Source: Dendrobium chrysotoxum (lineage: Eukaryota > Streptophyta > Magnoliopsida > Asparagales > Orchidaceae). Taken from it: a stretch of DNA of 64,000 nt. Below the pieces are notes generated by a model, which worked only from the letters and a program-made list of their open reading frames with translations, was not told the origin of the DNA and made no database searches. Shown piece after piece: positions 34,781-46,933 of the stretch (position 1 is the first letter of the stretch; every line of letters starts with the position of its first letter). The stretch spans positions 50,797,941 through 50,861,940 of the forward strand of contig CM034297.1 in NCBI GenBank assembly GCA_019925795.1, in the 5' to 3' direction. The position numbers were made by a program, and so were the translations under genes.

Positions 34781-35435
34781 ATCTTATGAGGGGGAGTTTG
34801 TGAGGGATTCATAAAGGTTGCTCCAAGCAAGGATCTGAGTCGTCTTCTCTGTTCGTCGTCTCCTGTCTTGTCGGTGTCTCTGTGGGAGGATCGTTCACAA
34901 GAAGATCTGGTTCTTTGCCTGCTTCAAGAGGAAGCAAAAGGAGTCCAAGTTCTCTGCCTGCTTCAGGAGGAAGCGAAAGGAGTTCAGGTTCTCTGCCTCA
35001 TCGGGTTGGTGGAAATGAGTTTTTGTACAGGCTTCTCCGCCTAACTGTGGGAGCAGGAGGAGAGTCACTTAGTGTTAGTACAATACCCGGAGAGGAGGCT
35101 CTGGGGAGTGGACGTAGGTCAAGTTGACCGAACCACTATAAAATCTGGGGTGTTCTTTCTTATTATTTTCTACACTTTATTTTTCTGTTATTATCTGCTT
35201 GGGTGAAATCTGTGACTAATCTTTTCATTACTGTGTTTACTCATTTCCGCTGTAAATTATTAAAAGATCTTTCCTATTGCTAAAGAATTTTTAAAACTAC
35301 CAATTCACCCCCCCTCTTGGTTAGCCTCGGGACTAGTTCATAAGGGTTTAACATCATTATCGAACTTTCATAAGCCAGGGATTTCCAAGGTGGCTTGGTG
35401 ATGTGGCCATGATTTAGCCTCTTTCTATAGGCTTG

Positions 35436-38400
35436 TGTTGACCTCATTTTTGTATGAGGTCATTAGAGCCTAATCCAGACTTCAAATTAATCCTGAACTT
35501 AAGTCAATCCAAACCTTGATTCAGTTCTGACCTCGATCAAAATCCAGACTCCAGCCTAGTCTAAGATTCAAACCCTAGTTCAAATCTTGATCCCGCCTTT
35601 GATCTAGCTCAAATCATTTTCAAACACTTATGATCACTCCAAATGATCATGAATGATTGAGACGATTCAAATCCAGATATTTAAACTCAAAATCTATATC
35701 AAATCCAGATTTCCAAATCCAGAATTCAAGGCCAAAGACCTGAGTCCTAAAAACCTTTTTCAGGGAATTTTCAAACATTTCAAACCCCAGTCAAATGACC
35801 TCCAATTCATGATCTGTCAATTGTACACTGATGTGATGTGTCTCTAGAGGCAACCCTCCAAATTTGAGCCCATTTTGGAGTCTCTAACCCCACAAACTGA
35901 ATCTTTTCCCAAAGGCTGCAAAACCTTCAGTTATTTACGGCCCGTGCCACTAAACCCATCATCTTGGGAAAATTTGACTTTGGAATTTCCCCCAAACCCT
36001 CTAATCACCTCCAGACCCTTGATATTGATGTGTTTAATATTAATCTACATCTTTTTGGACCCGCCTCGACCCAGGGTTCATTCGAGGTCAAAATGACCAA
36101 AATGCCCTTTAAAGGGGTTTTTGGACTTTTGACCAAAATTTAACATCGTTCAACATTTTAAACTTTTGAAACCCCTTCCAATGAATGTTTTATGATATTT
36201 GAGACCCATTGAAATCAAACCCACTCCTTGGTTTGACTTGTTTGACCAAGTCAACTATGGTTGACCAAATCCACCTTTAACCCAACCATTGTTATTTTCA
36301 ACATTTGAATCCATCTCAAACCAATCTAATGCTTCAAAATCATTTGTTTAGACACTCATGACATGTCCAAAGATTTCCAAGTCAATCCTCCTTAGGTTTG
36401 ACTTGGTCAACCCATTTGGAGGGGTCAAAACCCTCTCCAATTTCATGTATTCACTTAAAGTCTCAACACTATGGCCCCATGTCCCTTGATATTGACTCCT
36501 ACAGCACATTTGACTCCTCCCATGCACATCCTAGTCATCATTGACTAGTCAACAAGTCAATGGGTCAAGTTGTGTTGAAATGAGGCAAAGTCATAGGCAT
36601 TTGACCATGCCACATGGGCAAAACCCTTTCCCTCTCCCAAGACCTGCTCCCACCTGCTCAAAAGAGACTAATTTCCCTCCCTAAGAAGTCACAAACCAGC
36701 TCCCTAAACCTTGCTTAGGCTTGGTTTAGCCAAATGAGGGAAAAGAGGTGTGGTCCCCCCCCCCCCCCCTCTTGGCTCAAGGTAATCCCCCTCAATCCAC
36801 CAGCCTTTTCCTAGTCTTGGGCTGCTCATGGGACACTTGGCAAGCATCCAAGGCACCCATGGTGAGATCCAAGCCATTCATTTCAAATGATGAGGGTTAA
36901 GTGGGCAAAATTTGCCCTAACCCTCATATTGCTCATTTCTTGGCCTAAGTCCCAAACTCCAGCATCCCCAAGACTCTCCAGCAGCTCCCCACACTCTCCA
37001 GCACCTCCCAAGGCCATTCCAAGCCTTCCCCCACCATTTCCACCATTAAAACCTTCATTTTAGTGGAAAAGGAGAGAGAAAAGAGAGAAATACATTCTCT
37101 CTTCGATATCTTCAAATCCAGCCGTCAAAATCTGTTGGGGATTTCTGCAAACTTGAGCGTGGACAAACTCCAAGTTCAGAGAGCCCAAGAGCACGAAACT
37201 CCACCAGGTAGATTGTAAGATATCTCAACTTTTAGGTAGATTTTCATTTTAAAACTGCAAGAAAAATGTAATGCATGGAGCCTCCAAACTCCAGGCATTG
37301 CAAGTTCATGATACCACCTTGCTATGTTTCAAATTTCGTAAGATTTTGTTCAGTATTTTGAAAGTTACGGGCATTTAAAGAATTCCAATCATGGTTCAAC
37401 CAGAGCCGTCCGTTCAGTATTTTGAAAGTTACGGCCCAGATTTAGCCATGCCAACCGACCCAAGCCGTGCGGTCTGCCCCTAGGATCGAACGCGCGACCT
37501 CCCGCGGTCAAGGTGGGCCATGTGGCACCATCTCCACCGTCTGTCCGTTCCACGATCGGATCAACGGTCCCGATGGACCGCCGACGTGTTTAAGTGGCGG
37601 GTCCCGCCAGCCACGTGTCACGGCTCGACACGCCACCACCGTTTCCGGCGCCAATCATTGCCAATGATTGGCGCCGGCGGCTGATTTGACCATTAATTGT
37701 CTTAAAAATTTAGAAAAATGCCCAGAAACTTCCAAAATTCACAGCAAATTCATTTTTTCACCAAATTTGATGTTTTTGGTATCGTTGGAAAGGTAATTCA
37801 GTGTATAATTTATTAAAATTAAATTTGAGTTGTTTTGATCTTTGGATTGAGAGAAAACTGCAGTTGTTTGATTATCATTTTTCTCAATTTTCTTGCAATC
37901 CAGGGGTCAAATGGACCTCAAATTTTGGTGAAATGTTTTTAAGCATCTTAGGCATGCTCCATAATTTTTTTAGGGTCAGATGCTTAATAGTTTTTTGTGA
38001 TGTGAATTTTTAAGGTGTTGGGTCCATTTTGGACCCAAAACTTTGAAAATTCATAACTCCTTTCCTGTGTAGAATTAGGCTGCATGTTTTGTGCTGTGTG
38101 TTTGCATTTGGGTCAGGGTTAGGCACACCAAATTTCAAGCCCATTTGAATAATAGAAACACCTACGAAAAATATTTAAGGAAAGGTCTAGAAAACTTAGA
38201 AAATTTCTAGGGGATTGTACACACACCCAATAGGGGTGAAATTTGAACACAGTAAACTTAGAGACATCATAAGCCTTGGGTTTAAATTTCATTGAATTTG
38301 GAGGTCATTAGGTCAGAAAATTAATTACCCAAAATTTCAACCCTTTTAATGACCCAGAAAATTCAAAAAAATACAATAAATCCATATTAAGTCTAAAAAT

Positions 38401-41400
38401 TGTAAATAATGCCTCAAATTGACTAGAAATTAGTCCTCTTCCTAGGAAAAATAAAAGCCCCTTCACTGGACTCCTAATTAAACTTTAATTTGACTTTTAG
38501 TGAAAATTAACAATTAATTATATTAATTAATTAAAAATCATGAAAAATCCCAAATAATTTCCAAACACTTGGAAATGCTCCCATGGTTCATACCTGACCT
38601 TTGGGAGTGATTCCATGCAGTTTGGGATGAGTTTGGATCAAAATGATCAAAACCTTCATAATTAAGCAATTTTAAAAATTCTAATAATTAAGGAAACTTT
38701 GAAAATGCATAACTAATTACAGAAAAATCCAAATTAAGCAATCTTAGTGTCTATCAACTCCAATTAAGGTCTAGTATTTTCTAAAAATGTCAAACCTCCA
38801 AAATCTGGTCAAAGTCAAAAAGTCAACTTTTCGGTCAACCGTAGTTCAAATCTAGGCTCGAACTTCAAAAAATTATAACTTCTTATAAAAACCTCCAAAT
38901 TGAGTGTGCTAATAGTCTAACAACTCATCTTAAGGTCTAATATTTATTAAAAATTTGAAACTTATAAAATGAGCTTTAAATTGAAAAGTCAACTTTGGAC
39001 CCCTTAATTAACTAATTAAAATAATCCATAAAATTCTAAAATTCAATAAATAATTCAAAATTCTAAAAAAACATCAATTTTATTTTAAAATCAGCAACCA
39101 ATCAATTTAATTAAAAGTTAATGAATCTTTAAACCTTAATCAATCTCAAATCACTTAATTATATCGAGTACCACTGGGTAACCCAGGCCTACGAGGCTAT
39201 TAAATTAGCCCCAAGGAAGGTGAAATAAACTTCATGGCCTCGGTGTGCAACAAAGGTGGTATTCAACAAATAATTAAAATCAATTTTAAAATCAAATTTA
39301 AACCATTAAGACTCAAACTTTAATTAAAATCTCCCTTAAGCCTTTCAACTAATCAGAACATCAAACAACTTCAATCAAATACCCTATTCAGGATCTACCC
39401 TAGCCACACGACCTACTACACACACTTTAGATGGTTTGCTAGAACAACCAACCTTAGATCTAGGCTAGGCCGGTGTTTCCTTTTCTGCCGTGTGCCGAGT
39501 TTTTTGAGTTTTCATTGCATGTTGTGATTGAAATTGATTGATATGTTTATTTACTTTTACTGCACTCTGTGGATTGATGTGATGGGCGATTAGATTACCC
39601 TTAGGTTAGGAATGATCTGGATGCTCACTAGATTTTTTGCAGGTGGCCACGCTCGTGCAGGGCAATAAAGGGGGCTGAATAAATCATAAATATAAATGCT
39701 ACATGTGCTTCAGCTGCTTAGCCCCCAAATAAAAAGAGCGTGGCCAAGTGTGTTTACTTTTCTGCACGTATATACATATAACTGCTTGGGATGTATTTTA
39801 ATATTTAAATGTTTAGGATAACCTTGCAGGATCGAGTCTAGAATTTTAATTTTTATATTTATGTAATTCATTTGAGTATTGAGTTGTGAAAGTGGCATCT
39901 TGAGTTTGGGATACATAGATCCAAAGGTTGGATTCCAAAAAGGAAAGGATACCCCTTTGGGGGATAGTCCTTATCCATTTGGAACTCCAAATTTGGATCA
40001 CTTTACTACCCAAAGTGGAAAGAGTAACCTCCCCCTCAAGGGAAGAGTTCTCTTTTTCATTTGGGTATCCGATCACGAAGAACCCAAGGAGCTCGAGGAG
40101 GAGAAGACCGAGGAGTTGAAGATAGAGAGTATCCCACTCAAGGTCACTTGCGTCTGTATTAGGATTAAAATCCGAGTTGTTGTTAGTGGTGCCCGGCCAC
40201 TTTTAATTTATGTAAATCTGGGTTGTAATAAGCAAGGCAATTTGCCTATGGACATTTACTTAATTAATTTGATTATTTAATGTATTGTGATTTCATTTGA
40301 TCGCGTATAGGATTGCCTGCTTTTCTTAGTTTTTTTGGGCGATTGAATGCCGTTTTTTTTTATTTTAGCATGGAATCCGCTAGGCTCTTTAAGGACCAAA
40401 AATATTTCTATTTATAACCTATATTTAAAATTTTAAGATTTAAATAACATAGTAATTTAACGACCTAGGGAATAGCCGGAATCGTCCGGGGTCGCATGCA
40501 TATTATTGCATCTCTCTCCCTCCTTGCTATAAGACACTTCCCCGCCTATGAGTAGAGTCCAGATAATCCGACCTATGAGGATGAGGTGCTGCATCTGGGG
40601 AAGTCTAGTCTTTTCAAAAAAAATTATTTTATAAGCCTTTTTTAAAATTTCATGCATACCAGATTTGGATATTTTAACCAGCATGCATCGCATTAGAAAC
40701 TTATTAAATTAAAATTTTAATTGCATTTTAGTCTAAGCATTCCACCCAACATAAGTCAAAGGGTCAATTACGAATCTGCTCTAGATGTCGACCCCAACTT
40801 CTTAAACCAATCTTAAATAACGTCCCTGATCACTCTGCATCAAAAGACCGGACTCATGGTTTTGAAGCGTTTATGTGGCTTAGCTGGCTCCCCAATCCAT
40901 GCCGGGGTAAGTCCAGATTTTGTACTACATTAGTTAGGTTCGGACTACTGTGTTCCAGTGTCCAAATTTAGAGTTAGGATCCGGGGCAGATTTCTTTTTG
41001 AGTCATAAGACCCCAACCTCTGGGAATATAATCCCAAATTTCTAACAAAATATTTAACTCAAATTAAATATTCTTCCAATCCAAAATTTAAAAGCCCAAC
41101 ACTTAGCTTAGGTCGGGACGCTTCTGAATTATTTCAGAATCTCAAAGTGTCTCCTACCCCTCTTTCCTTGACTCAAAAATAATCGTTCCAAATTTGATCC
41201 AATCCCTTTTCAAAATCCAAATTCACCTCTTTGGTATCACTCATAGAAATCTCTAAACAAAATTTCTACCATTATTTTAATCAAAAGTTTTCGTAGGGGA
41301 CTCCGGCCTCCCACGATGTAATAAACTACGAGGGCTTGCGCTCGTAAGAGATTTAGAACCCACATCTAATTTTTCAAAACTAATTTTTAAAACTCGATTA

Positions 41401-41802
41401 GTTATCTTTGGGAAAATTAAATCACTAATGATCGTTATCGTTATGTTCGAACGATTATTAACAAATGATATCTTCTCCCTTCAAGGAGATATATCTTTTG
41501 TTAAAATGAATTCGAATATAAAATTAACGATCGCTCCTCTTAATTATTGTAGCTCGATATTTGACTGAACCTTATTTTGACCTTTTAGGTGCCATATGAA
41601 GTTCTCTCTTAAATTTGGCTACGATATTAAAGATAGAATTCTTAATTCTAAATCTGAACCCCATCCTGAAATTTTATTTCCACCTCCCGAGGTGGTGTAA
41701 TATTTTTGATGGGATGTTTGATTTTAGAATTAAATTTTAATGTCAATTTTGAATTCCCCAAAGAAGATTAAAATTTTTCAAAACCCGCTTTCAAACACAA
41801 CA
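35436..41802 (+). mobile_element. Giant LTR-type repeat, copy 3: 6367-bp insertion with GCTTG duplication
   Basis: The unit begins TGTTGACCTCATTTTTG and ends TTTCAAACACAACA, giving the inverted ends TGTTG...CAACA. GCTTG stands directly before (35431-35435) and after (41803-41807), a perfect 5-bp target duplication. It is inserted, in opposite orientation, into copy 2 of the same family, whose sequence resumes on both sides. There is no gag-pol, no primer-binding site and no internal long repeat, so it is best explained as a solo LTR of 6.4 kb. A poly-C run sits at 36755-36769 and a slightly GC-richer CCGCCGAC-type stretch at 37440-37680. Reading frames such as 39879-40280 are not conserved in the other copies. 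Confidence 0.75.
39645..39745 (+). repeat. Hairpin in giant repeat copy 3
   Basis: GGCCACGCTC (39645-39654) pairs perfectly with GAGCGTGGCC (39736-39745). GGGGGCTGA near 39671 pairs with TTAGCCCCC near 39719. Against copy 1 the stem differs by C-G in place of T-A at one pair, changed on both sides. Confidence 0.55.
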
Positions 41803-42123
41803 GCTTGAAAGGATCTTTTTTGACTTATTGACCCATTGACTAGTCAATGATGATTGGGCTAAGCTTTGAAAGGGTTAAGGGTCTTGTGGAAATCATCTCA
41901 AGGGGTTTGGAGTCAAGGCATTGAAGTTTTGAAGAAATGCATGAGATTGGAGAGGAGTTTGACCCTTCCAAATGGGTTGACCAAGTCAAACCAAGGGGAG
42001 TTTGACTTGGATAAATTTTAGATATGTCAAAGGTGTCCAATTGAATGATTTTGATGGGTTAAATTAGTTTAAAATAGCTTGAATGATTGAACTTGACAAG
42101 TGTTGAGTTAAAGGATTGATTTT

Positions 42124-42296
42124 GTCAACCATGGTTGACTTGGTCAACCTGGTCAAATCATAGGTCTAGTTTGGGTCAAATAAATTCAAATGATTATTTT
42201 GAGATTATTGGATGTGGTGTCATGCATTGGTAAGGTCATTTGGATTGAAATTGATATTTGAGCCTTTAAGGGGCATTTTGGTCAACCTTGGTTGAC
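42124..42296 (-). promoter_or_regulatory. TTGACC palindromes in 5' part of giant repeat copy 2
   Basis: GTCAACCATGGTTGAC (42124-42139) is a perfect 16-base palindrome, and GTCAACCTTGGTTGAC (42281-42296) is the same with an imperfect centre. Both lie in the region matching the palindrome-rich array of copy 1. Copy 3 has GTCAACTATGGTTGAC at 36250-36265. TTGACC is a WRKY W-box core. Actual factor binding is inference. Confidence 0.45.
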
Positions 42297-45200
42297 TTGG
42301 TCAACTAGGTCAAATCAATACTTGAGTGTGGGTCCAATGGATCCCAAATGATATTTTTGATTCATTGGAAGAGATTTCAAGGGTTGAAGAGATCGGAGCA
42401 TGTTGAATTTTGGCCAAAAGTCCAAAAATTCCCTTAGAGGGCATTTTGGTCATTTTGGCTTCTGGTTAATACTAGGTAAAATTGGCCCCGAGAAAATACA
42501 GTTTACTGATCAATAAGTCATAAAAAAAGTCATGTATGTGATTGGAGGGTTCGGAAAGGGTCTCAAGTTCAAATTCCACTGGATGGCAAGTCTAGTGGCA
42601 TAGACTATAAATAATTGAAGGTTTTGCAGCCTTTGAGAAAAGATTCAGTTTAAGGGGCTAGGAGTGTTGGATTGAGCTCAAATTTGGAGGGTTGCCTCTA
42701 GAGATATGTCTTATCAATATGTGATTGATAAACTCTGAGTCAGAGGTCATCAGACTGGGTTCCAATGGATCTGAAAATTTTTTCAGAAAGGGTTTTAAGC
42801 CCTAGGTGCCTGACCCTAGATTTGGACTGGATTTCTGGATCTAAACTAAACTTTGGGTTTCAAAGTTTAGATTTGAATTATCCTAATTATTTATAATCAT
42901 TTGAATGATTATTAATGATTGGATAGGTCTTGATCCAGGTTTGATGTTGGTTGGAAGGCTGAATCAGGGCTTGAACTGGAACCTGGGTCTTGAACTGGAT
43001 TGATTTAAAGTCTAGCTAGATTTGAAGGTAGATTTGACTTTGAATTAATTGAAGATTAAATGAGTTAAGGTTTTGATACTAGGGTGATCTCATATCCAAA
43101 CTGATCCTTGGGTCTAGATTAATCTAGAGCCTAGGTAGATCTCAAGGTTTGAAATTTGGGAGAATCCTAGAATATAGAAATCCTAGGATCTGGGGTCTAG
43201 AAGGGTCCTAGGATTTAGATGGATCTAGGAAACTGGATTGATCCTAGTGACCTCATACAAAAATGAGGTCAACACCCCCCCTCATCCCCTCTTCTCAAAT
43301 GGATCAAGTCAAGCGTAGTTCTTCAAAATAAGTGGACAATCAATCATGAGCTTGAATATTCACCAAACTCCTACATTATGTGAACTTCTAAACTGGTAGT
43401 ACTTTTGTGAGCATGTATGCTGAATTATCCTTGGTATTTATCTTCTTCAATTGAACATTGTCTTCAGCAATCAAGTCCTAAATAAATAGTACCTTACATC
43501 AATATACTTGGTAGAAACATATGGGTGCCTCTCTAATATCAAGCCTGTATCAATTGCACCCTTCAAATACATCAGGATACTCTTCACAGCCTACCAATAA
43601 CTCCTTGGATCATGTATGAACCTGCTCACAATGCCAACTACTTATGCAATGCCTAGATCGAGCTACTTCAAAATCAGACTATAGTGTGCTATAAGTGCCA
43701 AGTGAACACGGGTTGATGGATGCTTAATTACTAGGGAGAACACTTCATCTTAATCAATTCATTCCCGTTATGCATAGTCTTTTGCCACCAACCTAGCCTT
43801 GTACCATATATCAGCTCCATGAAATCCTTCCTTTTTTTTCACACACCTATTTGCACCTAATGGCTTTCCTTCTTCGAGGAAGGTTCACCAACCTCCAAGT
43901 AGCATTCTTCTAAAGAGACTCCATCTCTTCATCCATATCCCTCTTCCATAGATTATTATCTGTACTATCCACTACCTGCTTGTAGTAACTAGGAATTTTA
44001 GCCTTCGTGGCTAAAAGTGCAGATGCAATTTATTCCTTCAACCAAGCTAGTTTTGGGACATTCTGGTGCATAATCTTGCTCCTAGTAATATATTCTTAAG
44101 CAGGAACCTCATCCTTAAAATCATCTTTTACCTCCTGATCTGTAGTTAAATAAGGTACCTGGGTAGAAGTGATCTATCTCTGTGGACCAAATAGAGTTGC
44201 ATCAAACTCCAACTTCTATAATGCATTTGTGGTCCCAATAAAACTCTCTACCTGCTTAGAGTCCTGAGGTTTTAACATGCTCACCTCATCAAATATAGAA
44301 TCCATGTTAATGACAATCTTCTTTTCTATAAGATCATAGAGTTTGAAGCCCTTAACTCCATGCCTGAAGCCAATAAATATCATTTTCTTTTCTCTTGGTT
44401 CTAGTTTAACATTCTAAACATAATAGTAAGATGGACACCCAAATACTCGTAAGTGCTCATAATCTATAGCAAGATGCCCCAACTACATCTCCTTTGGGAT
44501 CTTCTTCCTTATAGTTGCAGAAGGCAGACGATTCACTAAGTGGCAGACATAGTCTATGGCCTCAGCCCAATAAACTCTATCCAACCTAGCATTGGATAAC
44601 ATACACCGAACTTTCTCCATCAAAGTTTAGTTCATCATCTCTGCCACCCTATTTTAATGTGGTGTCTCTCTAACAGTGAAGTGGTGTTCCATCCCAAGTC
44701 TCTAGCACTCCTAGAGAAATGCATCTGAGGTGTATTTGCCCCTATTATTTGATATGATACACCTAAACTTTTTCTAATCTAAGTCTCAATCCACTTCTTC
44801 CAAGTTCTAAAAATCTCTAGTAATTCACTCTTACGTCTCATGGTGTACACCTAAACATATTTAGAGTAATTATCAATGAAAGAGAAAAAGTATTGCCACC
44901 TGTTGAATGATGTTATCTTTGTTCGGGCTCAAATATCTATGTAAATATACTTAAAAATATCCTTTATATTATGGATAGCAGTACCAAACGATACCCATAT
45001 TTTCTTGCCAAACACATAATGTTCATAGAAATCCTTTATATCTAGAAAATATCTCACATTAGTCAGCTCTCTCATAGTACCATCATATATTTTGATCAAG
45101 ATAATCCCTACAACAACAATATGACAAGCTTGATTATTTCTCATGGTCACTACACCATTATCAAGCTTCTTATAGGTAAAAAACCACTCTCTAGTGGGAC

Positions 45201-46043
45201 AAATATGATAGATATCATCGGTGTCCAAAATCTAGCATAAATTGTCTATGTCCAAACTATAAGAAACAACAAATATTAATATATCAGAGTCTTCATCACA
45301 CTTTTTTATACTAAGGTTTTCCTTTACCTTAGTGGAAACTTCATTTACCTTCTCCTTCAGCTTAGGTCAATCATTCTTTCAATGACCAGTCTCTAAAAAA
45401 AATACACTGATTCTTCCCAAGACTGTGCCCACATGACTTGCCTGGCTTGCTGCTGCTGCCCTTTTTATTCCTCTGCTTCTCGGATCTTTCTCGTTGGAGT
45501 GTGCGAGCCTTGGTCGAATCTATTTTTGCATATTCCTTATCCCTATGATAGAACTTATGATTTAGCAATGTCGTAGTCACCTCAACATAGTTCAAGGCCT
45601 CCTTCTCATGAATGAGGGTCATCGTGAAATTTTTGTACTCATCCGAGAGCAAATTCAACAAAAGGAGTGCATTATCTTCATCTCCAATCTCCTCATCCAG
45701 TTTCAACAAATCTACCAACAACTTTGTGAAGTCATTTAGATGCTCATCAATGGTAACTCCATCTCTCATCTAAAATCTGTAGAGTTGATGTTTCATATGG
45801 AGAATATTCTCCATGCTCTTCGTTAGATTTTCTTTCTCCAAAGTCTTCCACAATTTCATAGCAGCAGTCTTCATCATCACCTGATACTTGATCTCTAGAG
45901 ATAGGCAATTTTTTATCAATCCACAAGCACTCTGGTTCATCTTAAGTCAATCTATCTCAAAAATCTATTCGGGCCATTCCTCGCCATCTAGAAGTTCCTC
46001 CATATTTGATAGCACAGTGCATCCATCACCTTACATCTCCACA

Positions 46044-46643
46044 TAGAGGTGTCAATATTTGACAAGACCTAAAAACTTGACCCGAACTAAACCCAAAAAT
46101 TTCGGGTTAGTTCAACCAGTTTGGGAAACAGGTCGGGTTCCTATTTAAAATCCTGACCCAATTGCAAATTTTGGTCAGGTTCAAGTCAACCCAAAAACCC
46201 AACATCAACCTAGAATTGACCCGCTTCCCATCCCACACAGCATTATGAGTCCATGAGTCTTTGACCCTGCTTGCGACCCTGCCCCGCCCACGTGACTCAC
46301 CCTTGCGTCCCGTGCTTGCATTGGCGCTCACACCGGCGATCCATCACTCACAACCTCGCCTAGTCACCTGCCTTCACCCACGCCAGCCTACCTCTCCGTC
46401 GGCCCGCCTACCGTGCTAGCCTGCCTCACTTGTGCTCGTCCACTCGTGCTCTTTGCTCTGGTAAGTGGCAACCCGTGATAATCGGGTCGGCTCAGGTTAA
46501 CCTGATAACCTAGCAGGTCAGATCCAGGTTGTAATTTCTGACCCGTTTGTAAAAATGTGCCGGGTTCGGGTCGGGTCAAATAGTAGAGGGTCAATATTGG
46601 GTTCGACTCGAACCCGACACGCAACCCATTTTTGACACCCCTA
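46044..46643. mobile_element. Non-autonomous hAT element, perfect 8-bp duplication
   Basis: The ends TAGAGGTGTCAATATTTGAC and TTTTTGACACCCCTA are inverted repeats of the same type as the element at 12922-13668. TCTCCACA flanks both sides exactly (46036-46043 and 46644-46651). The interior has diverged CGGGTCGGGT/ACCCGACCC repeats and a GC-rich centre. There is no transposase. It interrupts the copia gag region, so it is younger than the copia insertion. Confidence 0.9.
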
Positions 46644-46916
46644 TCTCCACATGCCAAAGTTTTCTTTGCCGTTAAATTTCATCACATCAATTTTGATAAG
46701 ATGTATAACCACCTAATAGATCGGTGTCTTCTCCACCGTCGAAGTGGATGTATCTATGACTCCACCAGATCTCATAGCCTCCAAAAAAGTGTAGTTATCT
46801 CACGTAGTCGAAATTATACCAATCCGGCACACTTCACATGAACAAACCATGTAAACGGAAAGAACAAATTGATCTCTCGTTCCTCAAACCATCGCCAAAA
46901 ATCCCACTGAATTCTA

Positions 46917-46928
46917 GCTCTGATACCA
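46917..46928 (-). promoter_or_regulatory. Primer-binding site of the copia element (initiator Met-tRNA)
   Basis: TGGTATCAGAGC on the minus strand is complementary to the 3' end of plant initiator Met-tRNA, the usual primer of Ty1/copia elements. It starts 5 bases after the LTR end at 46934. Confidence 0.85.
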
Positions 46929-46933
46929 ATTAT

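Larger units (their letters stand above)
33560..35340 (+). mobile_element. SIRE-like Ty1/copia LTR (probable solo LTR)
   Basis: It starts TGTTGCAAATCTGG followed by TTTTGATGATAACAAATAT, a hallmark of the start of SIRE/Maximus-type LTRs. Near its end stands AATTCACCCCCCCTCTTGGT (about 35302-35321), the typical end block of the same group. The right edge is placed after GACTAGTTCA at 35340, giving flanks taagt and taagg (one mismatch). An edge at 35370 is also possible. No gag-pol is attached. A regular palindrome array occupies 33837-34636. The frames at 34632 and 34882 are chance reading of GA-rich and repeat sequence. Confidence 0.6.
28493..43274 (-). mobile_element. Giant LTR-type repeat, copy 2, split by two nested insertions
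   Basis: Read on the minus strand this copy starts TGTTGACCTCATTTTTG at 43274 and ends CTTTCTAACACCAATA at 28493. Its pieces are 43274-41808, then 35435 to about 35346, then 33559-28493. Between them sit giant copy 3 and a SIRE-like LTR. Without these it is about 6.6 kb. Flanking C runs (28481-28492 and 43275-43281) fit a CCCCC target duplication inside the G-rich 3' region of the copia element, though a homopolymer is weak proof. It has no coding capacity. It uniquely holds a TA/CA microsatellite (30175-30230) and a two-copy tandem repeat (30931-31188). Confidence 0.65.
43282..46933 (-). pseudogene. Ty1/copia gag-pol remnant
   Basis: On the minus strand the order is gag, protease-region trace, integrase, reverse transcriptase and RNase H end. 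Gag is best seen at 45769-45371 (TIDEHLNDFTKLLVDLLKLD, DNALLLLNLLSDEYKNF), then a broken zinc knuckle. At 45228-44929, LDNGVVTMRNNQACHIVVVG and ELTNVRYF form the pre-integrase segment. FSFIDNYSKYV and RVAEMMN...RLPSATIRKKIP mark the integrase (about 44890-44480). LWKRDMDEEMESL and WRLVNLPRRRKAI mark the start of reverse transcriptase (about 43960-43860), most of which is deleted. YMLTKVLPV (about 43420-43394) is the family's C-terminal end. Many stops make it dead. A hAT element sits in gag at 46044-46643. Confidence 0.8.

Noticed and set aside
34882..35127. Ser/Gly-rich 81-residue frame in the SIRE-like LTR
   Set aside because: It comes from short internal repeats (GGAAGCRAAAGGAGT) of an LTR and has no recognisable domain.
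39879..40280. Plus-strand frame of 133 residues
   Set aside because: It lies in giant repeat copy 3; the aligned stretches in copies 1 and 2 have stops and shifts, so it is not conserved coding sequence.
35436..43274. DNA transposon with 1.4-kb terminal inverted repeats
   Set aside because: The inverted ends at 35436 and 43274 arise because copy 3 is inserted in reverse orientation in copy 2; the GCTTG duplication around 35436-41802 shows the true unit.
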